Shown: positions 42,460 through 57,200, counted from the first letter of the stretch. The stretch: 64,000 nt of DNA from Euptelea pleiosperma (GCA_035048495.1 CM068551.1:21392248-21456247); one strand, 5' to 3'. The notes: generated from the letters alone by a model not told the origin. A program made the numbers and translations.

Positions 42460-42975
42460 ATACCCCGCCTCTTGGTGGATACACAAACCAAAAATCAGCT
42501 TGCTTGATAATTTCTAGCCATTGGATTGGGAATTCTTCAAGCTCTAACAGATGGGACCAAACTACTTTTCAAAGAGGATGTTCTACCATCTCAAGGAGAT
42601 ATTCGTTTATTCAGTATCGGACCATCTATAGCGGTCATATCCATTTTACTAAGTTATTGATCAGTAATTTCCTTTGGCTATTGCCTTGTTCTAGCCGATC
42701 TCAATATAGGTGTTTTTTTTATGGATCGCCATTTCAAGTATTGCTCCTATTGGACTTCTTATGTCAGGATATGGATCGAAAAGTTTCCAAAAATATGCAA
42801 AATAAACATGCTTGAATTTAACGGCTACAATCAATCCTATAAAGGTGCTATAATCTACGGCTAAAGAAAATCAATAAGACTGATTTTTCGTATATTTATC
42901 GACCAAGGGGTGGGCTAAACATCCATGCGGTTAGTTGGCCCAAAAAATGAGCTATGTAGGGCCATGAGACACCTC
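42460..42975. mobile_element. Foldback element split by a plastid DNA fragment
   Basis: The left arm CCTCTTGGTGGATACACAAACC and CAGCTTGCTTGATAATTTCT stops at 42527. The element resumes at about 42782 with AACATGCTTGAATTTAACGG and the right arm CCAAGGGGTGGGCTAAACAT, GCGGTTAGTTGGCCC. Compared with the intact copy at 20.2 kb, the break lies in the core. Confidence 0.7.
42528..42781 (+). pseudogene. ndhA: Plastid-derived ndhA fragment (NUPT)
   Basis: The plus strand translates to an internal part of NDH subunit 1: [38 protein letters not shown] and [16 protein letters not shown] frameshift at a T run follows, then [18 protein letters not shown] in the new frame. One extra TGA triplet sits after LLSY. 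The piece of about 254 bp starts and ends inside the gene, so it is a nuclear insertion of plastid DNA and not a working gene. It is inserted inside a MITE. Confidence 0.93.
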
Positions 42976-43327
42976 TGCATCAATTGCATATCCAAAGTCC
43001 TCTGCATCTCTGTTTACTTAGCCTGAATCTCCTCCCCCAACCCCCCAAATCTTTCTTGGGTATTCACTATTCATGGAGATTATCTGAAATTTGAGAATAC
43101 TAATCCATATTTTTCTTCTTCAATGGGGCATTATGACATAATTTTGATGGTAAGGCAAATTCACCATTAGATACATGTGTGAAACATTTGTTAGGCTGAC
43201 AAGAATTAGTCGTCCACTATTTAATCAAGATATTGGTATCATTTAGCTCACTACGTGCCAGAATTGACCAACCATCCATGAGTATTCCTGGACAGAATAT
43301 GCCAAAATACCATTGAGATTTAAGGGG

Positions 43328-43620
43328 GCGTTTGGGAACGAGAAGTAAAAGCACTTCTACTTGTAGTAGAAGTTACTAGTTGATTTTTTACCTCAAAAAA
43401 TGTCAGAAACTAGAAGCGTCCGGAGACCTAATTTTCGAGAAGTAATTTCTCTCAGAAGTTAAAAGCTAAAAAATTTAGCTTCAGTTTTAAGTAAGTTTTT
43501 AACTTTTCAAAAGTTAAAATATGAAACATATCCAAACTAACTTTTTTCACTTTTTGGCTTATAAAAGTCAATAAGTTACTTATTTTTATGTTGCCAAACA
43601 CTTCCTTCGAATTCCGCTTC
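43328..43620. mobile_element. Probable MITE (GGGGGCGTTTGG ends)
   Basis: GGGGGCGTTTGGGAACGAGAAG at the left and TTGCCAAACACTTCCTT at the right are roughly inverted, with TAAAAGC/AGTAAC-rich inner sequence also inverted. The TSD is not clear. Confidence 0.45.
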
Positions 43621-44510
43621 CTTGCAAAAATACTTGACAAGTAAAAATTATTAATATTTCTAGCACCAACTTTTTTTCATTCAAGTGTATAGTAGTGCTC
43701 TTTGCTTGGTCTAGGACGATTCACAATATGTTCAGATGGTATAATACATAGAGAAAAGATGTTTATAGTCATTTTTTCAACAAAATGGTACCATCAGCAG
43801 CAGCCACACTGCTATTGTTAAACTTATTTTACTATCTAAATTCAAGTGTTTTGTCATATTTTCTTGTTTTCTCTATTGTTGATGTAGGAAGCAATGGATT
43901 GAACGTACTTTGCTTGTCTTGTGATGAACATAATTTCATGATTGACAATTCTTTTTGCATATCCATGCCACGTGCAATCTAGAACATCACATGTAACTTT
44001 AACTTTATTATTTATCACGTATTTTAATAAAAAATTATTTTTACTCATAAATTTAGAATTGAATGCTTAAATTGAATTATATTAGCATAAACTTTTTCAA
44101 TATATATAATACTCACATCGATCGTCATCAGTTGATGATGAATACTATCCCTCAGCTTGCGGATCATGTGTATCTTTTTCATCTGGCACAAGATTATAAT
44201 TTTCATTTTCACCATATACAATCGAATTGTGGTCATTGGTTCGAAATCGATTTGATGAGCTAGTTCATCTTAAACACTTGTGTGATCATAATTTGATTGA
44301 TTTTCATAAGTAATTTTTTAAAGTGATGCTGGTGTTATACACACATAAAAATTTATATACGGAGGAGTTACGTTAATGTCAAATATATGATGTAAAAAAG
44401 GATTGTCAACAATTTTAATTATATGTTTCTTAGAACCGAATGTAATAACTGACCTTAAAGTAAAATTTTACCGAATTTCACATTGCACAGTAATTTTATC
44501 TCAAAATTCT
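43621..44510. other. Intergenic, nothing recognised
   Basis: Very AT-rich, with short open frames on both strands and no conserved words. Confidence 0.5.
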
Positions 44511-44514
44511 GACA

Positions 44515-44808
44515 CATGACACATTTTTAGAGGACACTAACTATATGGATGTTTGGCCAATCCTTAAGTGGACCTACAAACAAAAAATCAACCTGATTAG
44601 TGATTTCAAGCCTTTTGATCTTGTACCCCAAATATTGCTAAAATTCACGCGGTTAATGTCAACCCATAAAAATGATTCCAATCCAATGCGTAGAAATCAC
44701 TAATCAGGTTTGTAGGTCCAGCTAGGGATTTTGACCAAACATTCATATGGTCAATGTCCTCTAAAAATGTGCCACGAGACTGATATTGTGGGCAGCGGTG
44801 ACCGCAGT
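44515..44808. mobile_element. Foldback element (GAGTAAAAC subfamily)
   Basis: Left arm TAGAGGACACTAACTATATG and AATCAACCTGATTAGTGATT. Right arm GGTTTGTAGGTCCAGCTAGG, AACATTCATATGGTCAATG and the end AGGCAAGTTTTACTC. The left end is eroded. It ends about 390 bp upstream of the bZIP start. Confidence 0.6.
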
Positions 44809-45200
44809 CAGGCAAGTTTTACTCGCTATTGCCTATTGGGCTGAAGCTTTACACGTGGGGATGCTGAGGTGGTTAAATGTGTGGTTGTCTTTTGCATCTG
44901 CACTCAGCTGCCACGTGCAAAGCAAACCTTTCCACTGGTGAGAAATGGTTCTGGAGTGTAGCTCCAGCAAAAGCAATCTCCAAAAGTGGTGTCAACCCCA
45001 CCAATAGACTACGGATAATGGACCCACCAATGATGGTGGGTCCCAGGCCCTTTTTCCCCACCATTGGGTGCCACAACATCTTTACAACACTCTCCTATTA
45101 AATTCCCTTTTGAGCTAAGAAACAGTCGTCTCTTCCTATGAAAACCAGAAAAAAAGAAAAAGGAGAAAAAGTGAGAGAATAATCAAAGAGAGAGAGAGAA

Positions 45201-48200
45201 ATGGATAGGGTGTTTTCAGTGGACGAAATTTCCGACCCATATTGGCCTCCTCCGGCGCCGCTGTCCCATTCATCGACATCCGAACAGACAATCGAAGATC
45301 CGAAAATGAATCGGAGCTCATCCGAATGGGCATTCCAGAGATTCCTCCAAGAAGCCGAAACCATACCATCTTCGGTCTCTGCTAATCCTCCAGCTCCATC
45401 ACCAGTTCCTCCTCCTTTGCTCTCTCCTTCACCTTCATCGAGAACCGACGCTGATAGTGAAGTCGTCGAGATCAAAGACCCTCCTCCTCCTCCTCCTCCT
45501 CCGCCCTCTGATCTCCCCCCAAACGTTCCAATCGATTCGAAGGAGTACCAGGCGTTTCTTAAGCGCCGTCTCGATCTGGCCTGTGCTGCTGTTGCCTTGT
45601 CTCGGGTACGAGTTTTTATATTTTTTTTTTTGAATTTCTTCGATTTGGGTTCTCTCATGTTTTCGTATTTTCTGTGGATTTGGGTTTTTTGGGCGATTTT
45701 TCTAGCATTTAGAGCTCTAATTTTCTTATTTGTGATGTTTATGCTGCGATTTATTTTTTCTATTGGGATTTTGGAATGATTCGTTGCTCTGATACCAAAT
45801 GTTAAGACCCAACCCAATACACCAAAAGCACCTAGTTGATGGAGGCGCGTAAAATTATTTTTATTATCTATATCAAATAAGTTTTGATAATTGCATGAAA
45901 TGCGAGTGTTTGTTTGTACAATCACAAATATGAATCGTTTTGGTCTTGGATTTTCGTTCTTTCTTTTGATTCGTATATTTATAGCATGGATCATTCTGAA
46001 AATGTTAAATTGTGAAAGTTCTCTCATGGCATGTATGGATTGTGGTCATTTTGTTTGTTTAGGTTTGAGGATGTGAATTTGTATGCAGGGATTATGTCTT
46101 GCCTTTATCTTTTAATTATTTTTGTTTTTTTTATTTTTGTGTGCCTTTTCCCCTGAATTGGGGTGTTCTTGAGATCTAAGGATGCAAATTTGCAAATTAA
46201 GATTTCTCTTGTTTTATGGTATTTGTTTTATTCTGGTATTCGCTTCGCTTTTGTTTGGTTCGTGGACAGTTTGAGCGGAATAGGTTTCAAATATAGCAGA
46301 AACTGGGTTTGAGTACTCAATATATTGTTCTATCAAATCAGGATTAGTCGGGTGCTCTAAGAGGCCCGGATACCCGTGGTATAAAAAAAATATTTTTCTA
46401 TCAATTATATTCCTTTATGCATGATAGCCCAAATTCTGAAAATATGGGCACACTTCGAGCAATAAAAAGAATAAAATGATGAATTTTACTTGAGAACTTA
46501 CGAGACATCAAAGTCATGGCACATGGCCCAGATTGTGTAACAAGGACACATCACTTTTAGGGTTTGTTGTTGTGTTGGACACATCGACACACAGACACAC
46601 GTGTTGACACATCCCACACACATCCAGGCACGTACGGCCGTGTCACCCATAATTGTAATAATTTCCAATATAAAATTGATTTCTAAAAGAGGGTTAGTGT
46701 GTTCCATCGTCCATAATTTCTTTAAGTTGTTAAACATGGCTATAGGTGTTTTATAGTTTCCCCTTTTATAAATCTACTAATTAGTATGTTATTGGATAGC
46801 TCTATGGTTTATAGAAATGATTTCTTTTACTTTTCATGTATTTTTTTTCCTTATTTTATTTAAAAGAACTTTTAATTTAAATATTATATTATAATACATG
46901 TGTACGGTTAGGCTTCTTAAATGTGTTGTGTCAGATACCTCATATTTGTGTCGGACATCGACACACGTGTCCATGCCATTGTTACATAGGGCCCAGATGA
47001 TATTTGCTCTTCAGTCATTGCCAAAGGTTACTTTGGTCCTGTTGATCCCCAAAATGTGGTGTCCTTGGCAGTGGTTAGTGACTTAGTTATGGTCTATGTT
47101 TCATTGATATGGGTATGGGTGTCAAAGTCCTATTGTGGAGTGTACGATTTGGCGAATTTTAAAACTACGATTTTTGGGGACTTGGTAGTATACTTCAAAT
47201 AATGTGAAACACTGTAATTTTTTTACGTCATAAGAAGGATAATAATGGATAAGTGATAGGATATCTTATGATTTGTCTCGTATACTTATAGACATGAGAT
47301 AACACATGTGTGATGTTATATTTGTTGCATAGCAAACTTCAATCTTAATAGGTAGAGCTCATGATCTATGCCAAATGTTAGTTGGCATCTTGCAAGAAAG
47401 GAAAGAAAAAAAAGGGACAGAATTTGGAAGTGCCGCACTAGAATTTGTGTCATGTCAAACTCAGACACATGTTTGACATGGGTACTTAGCATGTTTAGAA
47501 GAATCCATGCAACTTAGGTTATATAAGCAACGAAACCAGTTTGTGCCGATGGAAAGGAAAAGATATTGTGAGGACCTTGGTGTATGGAATTGGATTGTGT
47601 TCTAGAAGATGTCCTGGTGTTGCATGTTTGCGAGGCGCTCTCCAAAGGAAATTGTCTAGCTTTTTGTTGCTTTTATTCCTCTAATAAATCTGTTTACTCT
47701 TATTCAAATGAGCTTTTTTTTGGTAACTCAAAATTGTTTAATACTTTATTTTGTGTAGGATTAACTGTTTTAGTTCAATTTATGTGGTGAACTTAATTTG
47801 GAAACAAGGGCCTGTTTACTATCTACTTGATTTTATTTAATCAATTCTATTTTCTTTCACTATTTCTTGATCTTCAATTTATTTGTTCTAACTTTAGGTG
47901 GCATAATCAAAATTGTTATAATTTGTCATTTGAGTTATTGCTTTGACTGTGACTATTTGCCCGTCACTTTCAATTTTTAAATCTTGCTACATAATATTTT
48001 ATGTGATAACCAGTTTTCCTACTTTGTCTTACTGTTTGATTTCTTGCTTGTTGATTTCTCATACATTTAGATGTTATCTTCTATTCATTTCATGAATTGT
48101 TTGGTGGAATTTTTTTTTTCTTTTTCAATTGGAGGATACTCTTAATATTGATAAATATCAAAAGAGCAAGCCACATATGTCTTTGAACCTATTATAATTA

Positions 48201-51200
48201 TAGTTATATACTTATAAATATAGATATGATACACTCAGTATGTCTTCTCAAATATTTTCTATCCATCGCAACGGGTATCTGCTGCAATACATCAACCCAC
48301 AAATGTCGTTATTACTACAGTTATTTACTTTATAAATTAGATATGATTTACTAAGGATGGCTTCTCAAATATTTCTACCCATGTCAACAGGCATCTGTTG
48401 TAAAACCTCACGACTCTGCTCCTTTAGCCGACAATGTGTCACAGGCTTCAGATACTGCACAGTTGGGATCTCAAGCTCCTGAGAAAGGTGTGTATGTCTA
48501 TATGCTTTGAGCTATTCAGTCCATCCACATTTTGGGATTACTAGTATGTTCTGTCTTCAATCACATGTGTATTTAACTAAACTTTTATCAAAATGGTGAT
48601 GCATTTAATTTTTCTAGAAGTTATGAATCATGATGGAAAGGACACCTGTGGCAGTTTTGCGTCTTTGCCTCTCAATGTGATGAGCAGAGTTATTGTTTTA
48701 CATTTGGAATGTTGCTCCATAAATCATGTTCCATAAAATAGAGAGATGAAAAAGTATACTTGTTTACAAGCTCATGTAGATGCTCGGGGGCTTTTATATT
48801 TGATAGCTCTCTGAAACTTGAAGTGCCTTGAGTTACTTGAGCATGTGATTATTAGGAAGATTGTCAAATTTGAAAGAGGGTGCAAAGTAAAGGAAAATGA
48901 TGGAGCATAGTTAGGATGTATAAGAGTATGCATAGATGTCTTGAAAAAATGCAAGTGCTCCAAAATACTAAAGTGGAAAAAATTTATTATTCAACTAGCA
49001 CAAGATCACACATATACTTGTTTTATCTAAACCACACATCGAGTTTAATAAGTCATGTGGTACCCTCCCCCCTCACTTTCTCTTTCCGTGTCTCTTTTTT
49101 CTTATTCCTTTCGTTCTCTTTCCTTGTTTTTTCTCAGTCAAGGTACCAAACTTTGTCTTTGTTGTAAACTTTGGTTAGTAAAATAAATTAACTAATTTAG
49201 GGAAGTTTAGGTAAGTTTTGCAAAAAATCAGTAATTAGGGAAGTTCAAGGAATTATTTACTCCTAGAGACAGAATGAATGCAAAATTAGAACTATGGAGG
49301 GAGACTTTGGAAACTAATGGCTTTAAGAGAAGTATGACCGAAATAGAATACATGCAACATAAGTTTGGTAAAGATACTCGTAGGAATGGGGCATTAGTTA
49401 TGATTGATGGACAAGAAATACCACAAAGCAACTAATTTCTTTATTTAAGTTCAATTATTCACAAGGATGGAGAGATTGGTGAGGTTGTAACCTATAGAGT
49501 TCGTTTTAGATGGCTAAAGTGAAGAGGGCTTTTGGAGTATTATGTGATCGACATGTACCTATTAAAGCTAAAATGAAAATTCTACAAAACAATCATACGG
49601 CCAACTCTGCTTTATGGAGTTGAATGTTGGGAATTAAGAAATAACATGTTCATAGAATGAGTGTGGCAGAGATGATGATGTTGAGATGGATGATGGTGCA
49701 TTGTCGGGGTTAACCCCGCAAAAGCACTGGAAAAACTAAGAAAAATAAAGTAAAAAATGAGCATATTCGAGAAAACCTAATAATAGCCTCAATAGGAGAT
49801 AAATATGGGAAAGTTGATTGGGATGATTTGAATATGTGCAAGTTGTGCAACAAGGGTCAATGATGGCTCTAGCGAGAAGGAGTGCTTTGGTACAAGTTGA
49901 AGGCTTTAAAAGGGAGAGGGGAAAGCTAAAATTGACATAGATGGAGGTAGTAAGAAAAGATTGAAGACATATGCTTTGATAGAAGGCATAGTTCTAAACA
50001 TAGTTGAATGGTGAAGTACTATTCATATTGCTGATCCCAAACATTTCTCATAAGGCATAATGACGACGATAATAAGAAACATGCATTGATATTTCAGATA
50101 TGATGAAACAAGCACGAGAGTACATCATAAAAGTATCATCACAACAAAAAACTATTTGAGGTAACTAATGCAAGATCAATAACATTTGGTTGAGGCAGGT
50201 ATCTGAAATACTGAGACTTTGAAACGTAAACACATGGATTTATGACCCCTTGTCATCTCACTTTAGCATGGGAGGGGACTAATAAAACTACTATGAATGT
50301 AGCTGCATAATTGGGCCCATGACATGATAGAATTGTACTAGTTGGTGTGGTCACAAGTGTACTGTTCATATAGTTGAGGACAAGATCAACTAACTCTACC
50401 AATTGTGGGTAATTTGGATACCCTAGTTGTTGTGCTCTCATCGTCAATAGTATATACCAAGATGAACTATACAAATAACTGTGAGGTTCATAATTGATAC
50501 TGACCCTATAGCTATAACCATAGCAGATGGGACATGGTTCATAACCATGAGCTCCGAGTTTGGATGCTTGGGACTGTGTTATAACTCATAATTGTGGGAG
50601 CTAACATTTGGTATCCCTACTACAACGTCAGGGAATTAGCAGCTTCCTGCCCTTGACCATGGATATTGCTTCCCATGCTCGTACTATTGAATGCCTTACA
50701 ACAACAATGACAGTGTGGCCACAATGAATGTCTTCTCTTTCCTCTGTCCATCAGCCCGGTACTTCTGACACTGGTATATTTGCTTTTAATTCTCCGATTT
50801 GGGGCATGAACCATGCTCTTGCTCTTGGGTGGTGTAGTCAAAGTGGTTCTCCTTGGTGAATGGACTCACCTATCCCTAGTTCTATGCATCGCTATCACTT
50901 TTATTATTATCATCCTCATTGTCACCACCTTGATTCTTCCTCGACGTGGTTGTAGGTGATCAAGGTTTTAAATTTCGGCCGAAAAGCCGAAATTTCGGTT
51001 TCGGTGAGTACTGAAATCCCCGAAATATAGCTTTCTAAAGCGAAATCCACCGAAATTTGGAAATTTCAGGCAAAAATTCAGTTTTGGACTTCACCAAAAT
51101 GGTTACCAAAACCGAAATTTAAAACCTTGCGGGTGATTGTGTCGCATTGTCATGCCAATGCAAGTGTCACTTCCATTTGCAATACTTGACTCGTGTCTGT

Positions 51201-54200
51201 GACAATGTATGGTCTCATAGTGTTATGTACTTCTCGACATTGATGTCCGTCTCACTAGCAATGTAGAAAACCTACCACTTGGATCGTCCATCAATGGCTC
51301 ATCGACATCCTTCACCCACTCATATGGTGGGTCATCATCCTCCTTGCATAAGATGTTAGTCAAGTCAATTGGGTCTTGGAACTACTACATCTCTTTATGT
51401 CTCGAGGTTCTTTCCATAGAGCCTCATGTTGTAGTGGTTGTACACAAGTTTCTGCAACCCCTTGTGCTCATGTCATTGTTGTTTGATATGGCTGAGACAT
51501 AGCCGTCGATGAACTCGTGAGAGAGGGTCTTTCCATCCAACAGACAATGAAGTTGATAATAGAAAGCATGGTGGGCCAAGTTGAACTATCGCCAAGTTGA
51601 ACTTTTATTACTATTAGCTTCATCCACCACCACTCAACACACTACTAGTACCACTAGCACCCGATGAACTGTTGCTTGCCTCGAGCTAAGAGAATATATA
51701 GTTTGGTTGATGTCGAGCTTTTTGTTCCATTAAACCAATTTTTTGATTTTTTACATAGAAAATTTCTAAAAATCTTGAACAACACCAAAATTTTAGCAAT
51801 TTTTACCAAATTATGTGAATTGATTTGGTTGAATTTTTTAATTTTGCACTTAAAACTTCTATTTGACTAGTAAAAATTCAAAAGCTGAATTTTGTCATAT
51901 TTACTGATTTTTAAACCATACACACCCCTTTATTTTAAATGGCTTCTTTTTTGGCACTACTTTGTAACCTCCACTCTTAATCATAATTTCTTACTATATT
52001 TACCATTTTATTTTCTCTTTACATTAAATAGTAAAGACACAAGGAGTATTAGGCTGCGTTTGGTTTGCAAACCGGGTCACTACTTTTCCGGGTTATATTT
52101 TTTTGTCCATTGTTTGGTCGTTTTGGGAACAAAATGTGCTCCAACTCTTCATCGTCTTCAACCACTCATTTCTTGCACGAGAGAGAGGAGATGGAGGTGG
52201 TTGGTTGATTTTCTGCTTTCTTTCTTTCCTTCTTTTTTCCCCCCAAAACACACGGTTTTTTTCATTCTTTTTTTTCTTCTTCCTAATATCTCGCCAAATA
52301 ACTTTTAATTTGGGAAAATAAAGCTTCATGAATGCATTTTTCCCGTGAACCAAATGCAGCCTTAGGAAAGAGAATTTTCTACATACAGGTCTGGCTTATT
52401 CCACTCTCTGCCAACTAGTTGGCTAACTCATTAGCTCTTCTGCGAGTATGAGCAACAATCACATGCAAATCTCTTGTTTAACAGCTGAATGTGGTCCAAA
52501 AGAAAATGTATTCCTCCATAACCCTTCTGTATACGTCCCAAACCTTCACGTGGAATTGCCTAAAAGAGTCCTATAATGTGTTTGTTAGTCTCATAATCCC
52601 AAAACCCCTAACAGGTCTATATACAAGTTACAACTCGACCACATTCAGCAAACACACATACATTTAAAAACCATTAATTTAGAGGAACCAAGATTGTGGA
52701 ATTGAGAAAGCTACAAAACCCAAATCTTAGGGTTTTGGACCATAAGGTTGGACCGGACAAATGACTTTCTTTGTTCAGTTCCTACCGCATTGCTCACAAT
52801 CTTTCTATGATGATTATTTATTTATTAAATTGTTTTTTTGGAGAATAAACTTGGGTGGGGGGGTATGATTGATTATGAAGACACTGGGAATCTCTATTTT
52901 TGAGATGGAGGGAGGTGCTCATTCTGGTGAAGGTTCTGATTTGGTGATAACTCTTCCCTGAAGGTACAAATGGCTCGATGATGGTTGAGATGGAGGAATT
53001 TACAACAACATATCTTTTTTCCATGCTTGTTCTTTACCAAGGTTGTACGAGCATTTTCTTTTAGTGGTACACTGGTTAGGCAAATGCCCTTATTTGAGCT
53101 CTCACAGATGGTGTCTCTTGGCTTATTGTGGTCACTGACACTAATAATCCCTGTTTGGGGGCTCTGGGTTGGAATCTCGTGGCAATTTTGGTTTTGATGA
53201 TTTTCTCCGGGGAATAATACAAATAAAGCATCATTTTCATTGGGGAAATTGCTACCCTTGGGTGACAAGCCCTGGTTTATTGAGTCGGAGGCATTGGGTG
53301 TGTGGAAGATGTTGTTGAAAGGAATCCTCTAAAGCCACTTACAGTCATTGCTTGATAGAAGACCAAACGAAGAATTCATTTGAGTATGTTTTTGTAAATA
53401 TTACTCTTAGACTCATTCTATTGGAACGCTCTTTTGGCCCTGCCCTGGAACCTTCCCGGTCTGACTCCTACAACACGTTTGTTTCAAAGGTGCACGGGGC
53501 ACTACCTTTTAGTGCTGGTCATATGGGGAAATATTCATCTGCCTACTTGAAAGTTCTCATAAAATACTTTGCGAAGGATCCCTAGTAAATGCCACATTGT
53601 AAGGCACTTTCAATCAGTCTCATTAAAATTGAAAAAGTTTTATATGTAATACGAAACTAAAGATATTACAGAGTTTAGTGAAGAGGATTCCCAGTATTAC
53701 AAATTATTGAACCAATATCAATTAGTAAACAAACTGAACTGACCAAAGTTTTTCACTATCGGTGTTATCTTGGCACATGTGAACATCACATTTCCTTTAA
53801 ATTTTTAGTTACGTATACTCTGTTCTGAAGCTGTGAATCCGTCAAACAATTGTTGCTTCTTAGATCACCCTTTCTTTACCAATGCAGTAAATTGCCATTT
53901 CCACTTCTCTTTCTGATGTGGCTCTTTTCCTAGAGCAGGTTTTGTTTCTTAAGACATCATGGAGAATGTATTAGCCAAATATCACCTTTTATTTTTATCC
54001 TTGCAGGGTCTGGGTATGGTTTCTCTGGGGCACAAGATAAGGCTGTTGGTGGACCACTCGGAATTCCAGCCTTACCTGCTATGCAGAAAAAAACAGGGGT
54101 TCAAATTAGGCCAACAACCAGTGCATCATCGAGAGAACAGTCAGATGATGACGATCTTGAAGGAGAAACAGAAATGACCGAGAATATGGATCCTGCTGAT

Positions 54201-57200
54201 GCAAAACGCGTAAGGAGGTAACCATAGTTTCTACTATTTTGCTACTCATGTTTTCATGTAGTTAGGAGGTTGGTGCATGGAGCTGGGGGAGGATTCTGTG
54301 ATTTACGTAAGTGCATATTTCGTTCGTAGTGTATCTATTATGTGAAGAAACACTATGTTTCAGCTGAAGTCTTTAATGTCACTTTTTCATGTGCATCACA
54401 TAGGTATAGCAAGTGATCTTCTGTAAGTGATTTATTTACATGTCTTATTTAAAATAATAGAAAAAAACTAGATATGTCAGATTCTGTGCTTATACATGTC
54501 TAACATGGATGGATAAAAAAGAATAAGGATTTTTGTATGGATACCACTGGGTTTTAACTTATTCGTAAATTTTCTGTGATTTCGTATTTTGCATATATCC
54601 CCACGCATTATCCAGATCTGGAAATTTGCCTCTGCAGCCAGTTAAAAGACAATTATACCATATGATTTTGACATTGTGTATAAAAAGATATTGTTACCCT
54701 TTCCTTTTTTTCCTTTTTCCCCAGTGTTACAAATTATTGAACCTGTATAGATACCAATGGGTTTTAACGTATTTCTAAATTTTCTGTGCTTTCGTATTTT
54801 GCTATATCCCCACGCATATCCAGATCTGGAAATATGCCCCTGCAGCCAGTTAAAAGACAATTATACCCTTTGATTTTGACACATGTATAAAAAGATATTG
54901 GTACCCTTTCCTTTTTATACTATTTAATATTGACGTCCCTCTCTTTCTGCCTATAAACAGACAATTGAAGATTTTCCATCATTAAAAATACAAAAACTGT
55001 TAGTTCGCTTGGAAGATAATACCCAAAAATGCAACCATAATCAAAGAAGAAACACTATAGAGAGACTGTCAGGAACAAAACCTGGTTCAGTCAGCACATC
55101 TCTCCTCTTGAAAACCTCAATTTGTTGAGCAAAATTTGAAGAAAATTGGAGAACCCAAAAATTTCAGGTCTTAAAAGAACGTAAAGTGTGATTGTATGAG
55201 AGGCGAAACAAAATGTAGATGCAATCAGCGGGATTGAGCTCTACACTCTGCTTTGCTTCTTATTTTAGATAATCTGAGAAGGTGAGCTTGTCCTTCAGAT
55301 TCTGTTTCTTCTGCTTTGGGAGGTTCATGCTTCGTTGAAGCCATGAAAGTTGAATTCCAAGAATCGCAGAGTCCAGGGAATGATGTAGGGGGATATATGC
55401 AAAATACAAAAAACATGGGATGAAATTTACGAATATGTTCAAACTCAATTCTACAGTACCCATACCAAAACCTGACAAAAAAGTCTGCAACTTTTAACCG
55501 TAGAAGTAGATCTGTGGAATATAATATGCATGTTTATATGTGTGAGCTTACCCATCAATACATGTGTAACAAGGATGAATCTACTTTAATCTCTAGATAT
55601 TTTTTTCAGCAATTTCCTTGCCATTTGATCGATCCATTTATTGCGACTCAGGATGCTTTCAAATAGAGAGTCAGCTAGACGCTCTAGAAGAAGAAAACAA
55701 GCACATTTGAGTGAGCTCGAGACACAGGTCTACCCTATGTCTTGCTTATGTATGCTTTCATTGAGTTCATTATTTGACAAATGTTCATTTCTGTTTCTGA
55801 AGAATTCATCTGCATGGTACCCTTGTAGGTCGCACAATTAAGGGTTGAAAACTCTTCGTTGTTGAAGCGTCTAACTGACGTAAGTCAAAAGTACAATGAA
55901 GCTGCTGTTGACAATAGAATTTTGAAAGCAGATGTTGAAACATTAAGAGCAAAGGTAGGCCATAACGATTTTCTGATTATGTAGGTCAAATTGTAATTGT
56001 TAATTCATCATTCCTTGCCATGTTTGATGAATATTTTGGTTGATTAGTAAAGGAAATTTTATCATGCATCACTTATCGAGACATGGAATTGATTGGGAAC
56101 TATAAAATTTCCCATTGGTACAGAATTATATGCTAGTGGTTTTTGATTTTTATGCATGCCTGTGATAGGGTACATACTTGGGATCTTGCATGTGAGGGCC
56201 CTAACCCACATTTTTATCACAGAGAAGAGTTTTATTGCTTTCTCCAAAGCAAGTGCAGAAACTTTGCATCCTGGTTAAACTAATCAAAACCGAAAAAAGG
56301 CAAAAAAGAAAGGAAAAGAAAACTTACATGGCGGCTGTTTAACTTTATAACAGTTCAGTGGTGTGGCTGTTATAGCCTATTTCTGGTTGTTAGTTCATGG
56401 CTTAGCTTGGTTTAAGCGGTTTCACAATTTGTCTTTGCTAATCTTGTTTGGCTTGGTAATAATGTTAGGTGTTGGTTTTTATTTACTGAAGGGGCACATA
56501 ATGCATTTCTCTTAACACAGTAATTTGCTTGGCCTGCCTTCGTGGATGACTGGGGTTGTTAAGGCTTGGAATTTGAATACGCTGTTGCCTAATAATTTAT
56601 AGAATACTTTATATTTGGTCATTGAAATTTCATTACATGTTAGTTTTGTGGAGCTTTGATAACGGACTCATATGTCCAGGTCGGTCTCTCTGCTTCAAAA
56701 TTTCATGTCAATCATTAAGTATAGCAAGCAAATTTCTTTTGGACACCTGTTGATCTCTTGTGTTCTTCTATCTAAAGAATCCACTCTACCCTGTCTTCTT
56801 GATCTATTCAAAACTCCTCATGGATGAGAGATACATTTCACAACTCACCAATACATGAGTGTGCTGTATTGGGTGATGTGGGGGACACATGGTGCACATT
56901 ATGGTTCAGGACCGAAGTTCAGTGGGTCTCACATAAGAGATTTCCTTGGTAAAATATCAACATATGATCATAATCATCTCATCCGTTGACTTCCCTGTTG
57001 TTGAGAGTTCAAAAGAATGCGATATATTGGCATCAGTCATTGGTTTATAACGTATGATTCTCCTTGATTGGGACCTATCAAATGGTGGACCCTGTCTCCC
57101 ATACACGGGTGCCACATCTCCTTTACAAAAATAACACATCAAACCTGTATTGGCTAGCATACCAAAGGTTTCCTCGTGACACGAGACACCAAGCTGCTTC

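Noticed and set aside
45098..46027. 309-codon open frame on the minus strand opposite bZIP exon 1
   Set aside because: It mirrors the proline- and serine-rich coding of exon 1 and runs into its intron. It has glycine runs and no family words, so it is an antisense shadow.
52894..53268. 124-codon minus-strand open frame in bZIP intron 2
   Set aside because: Composition looks random, no domain is recognised, and there is no support for splicing on that strand.
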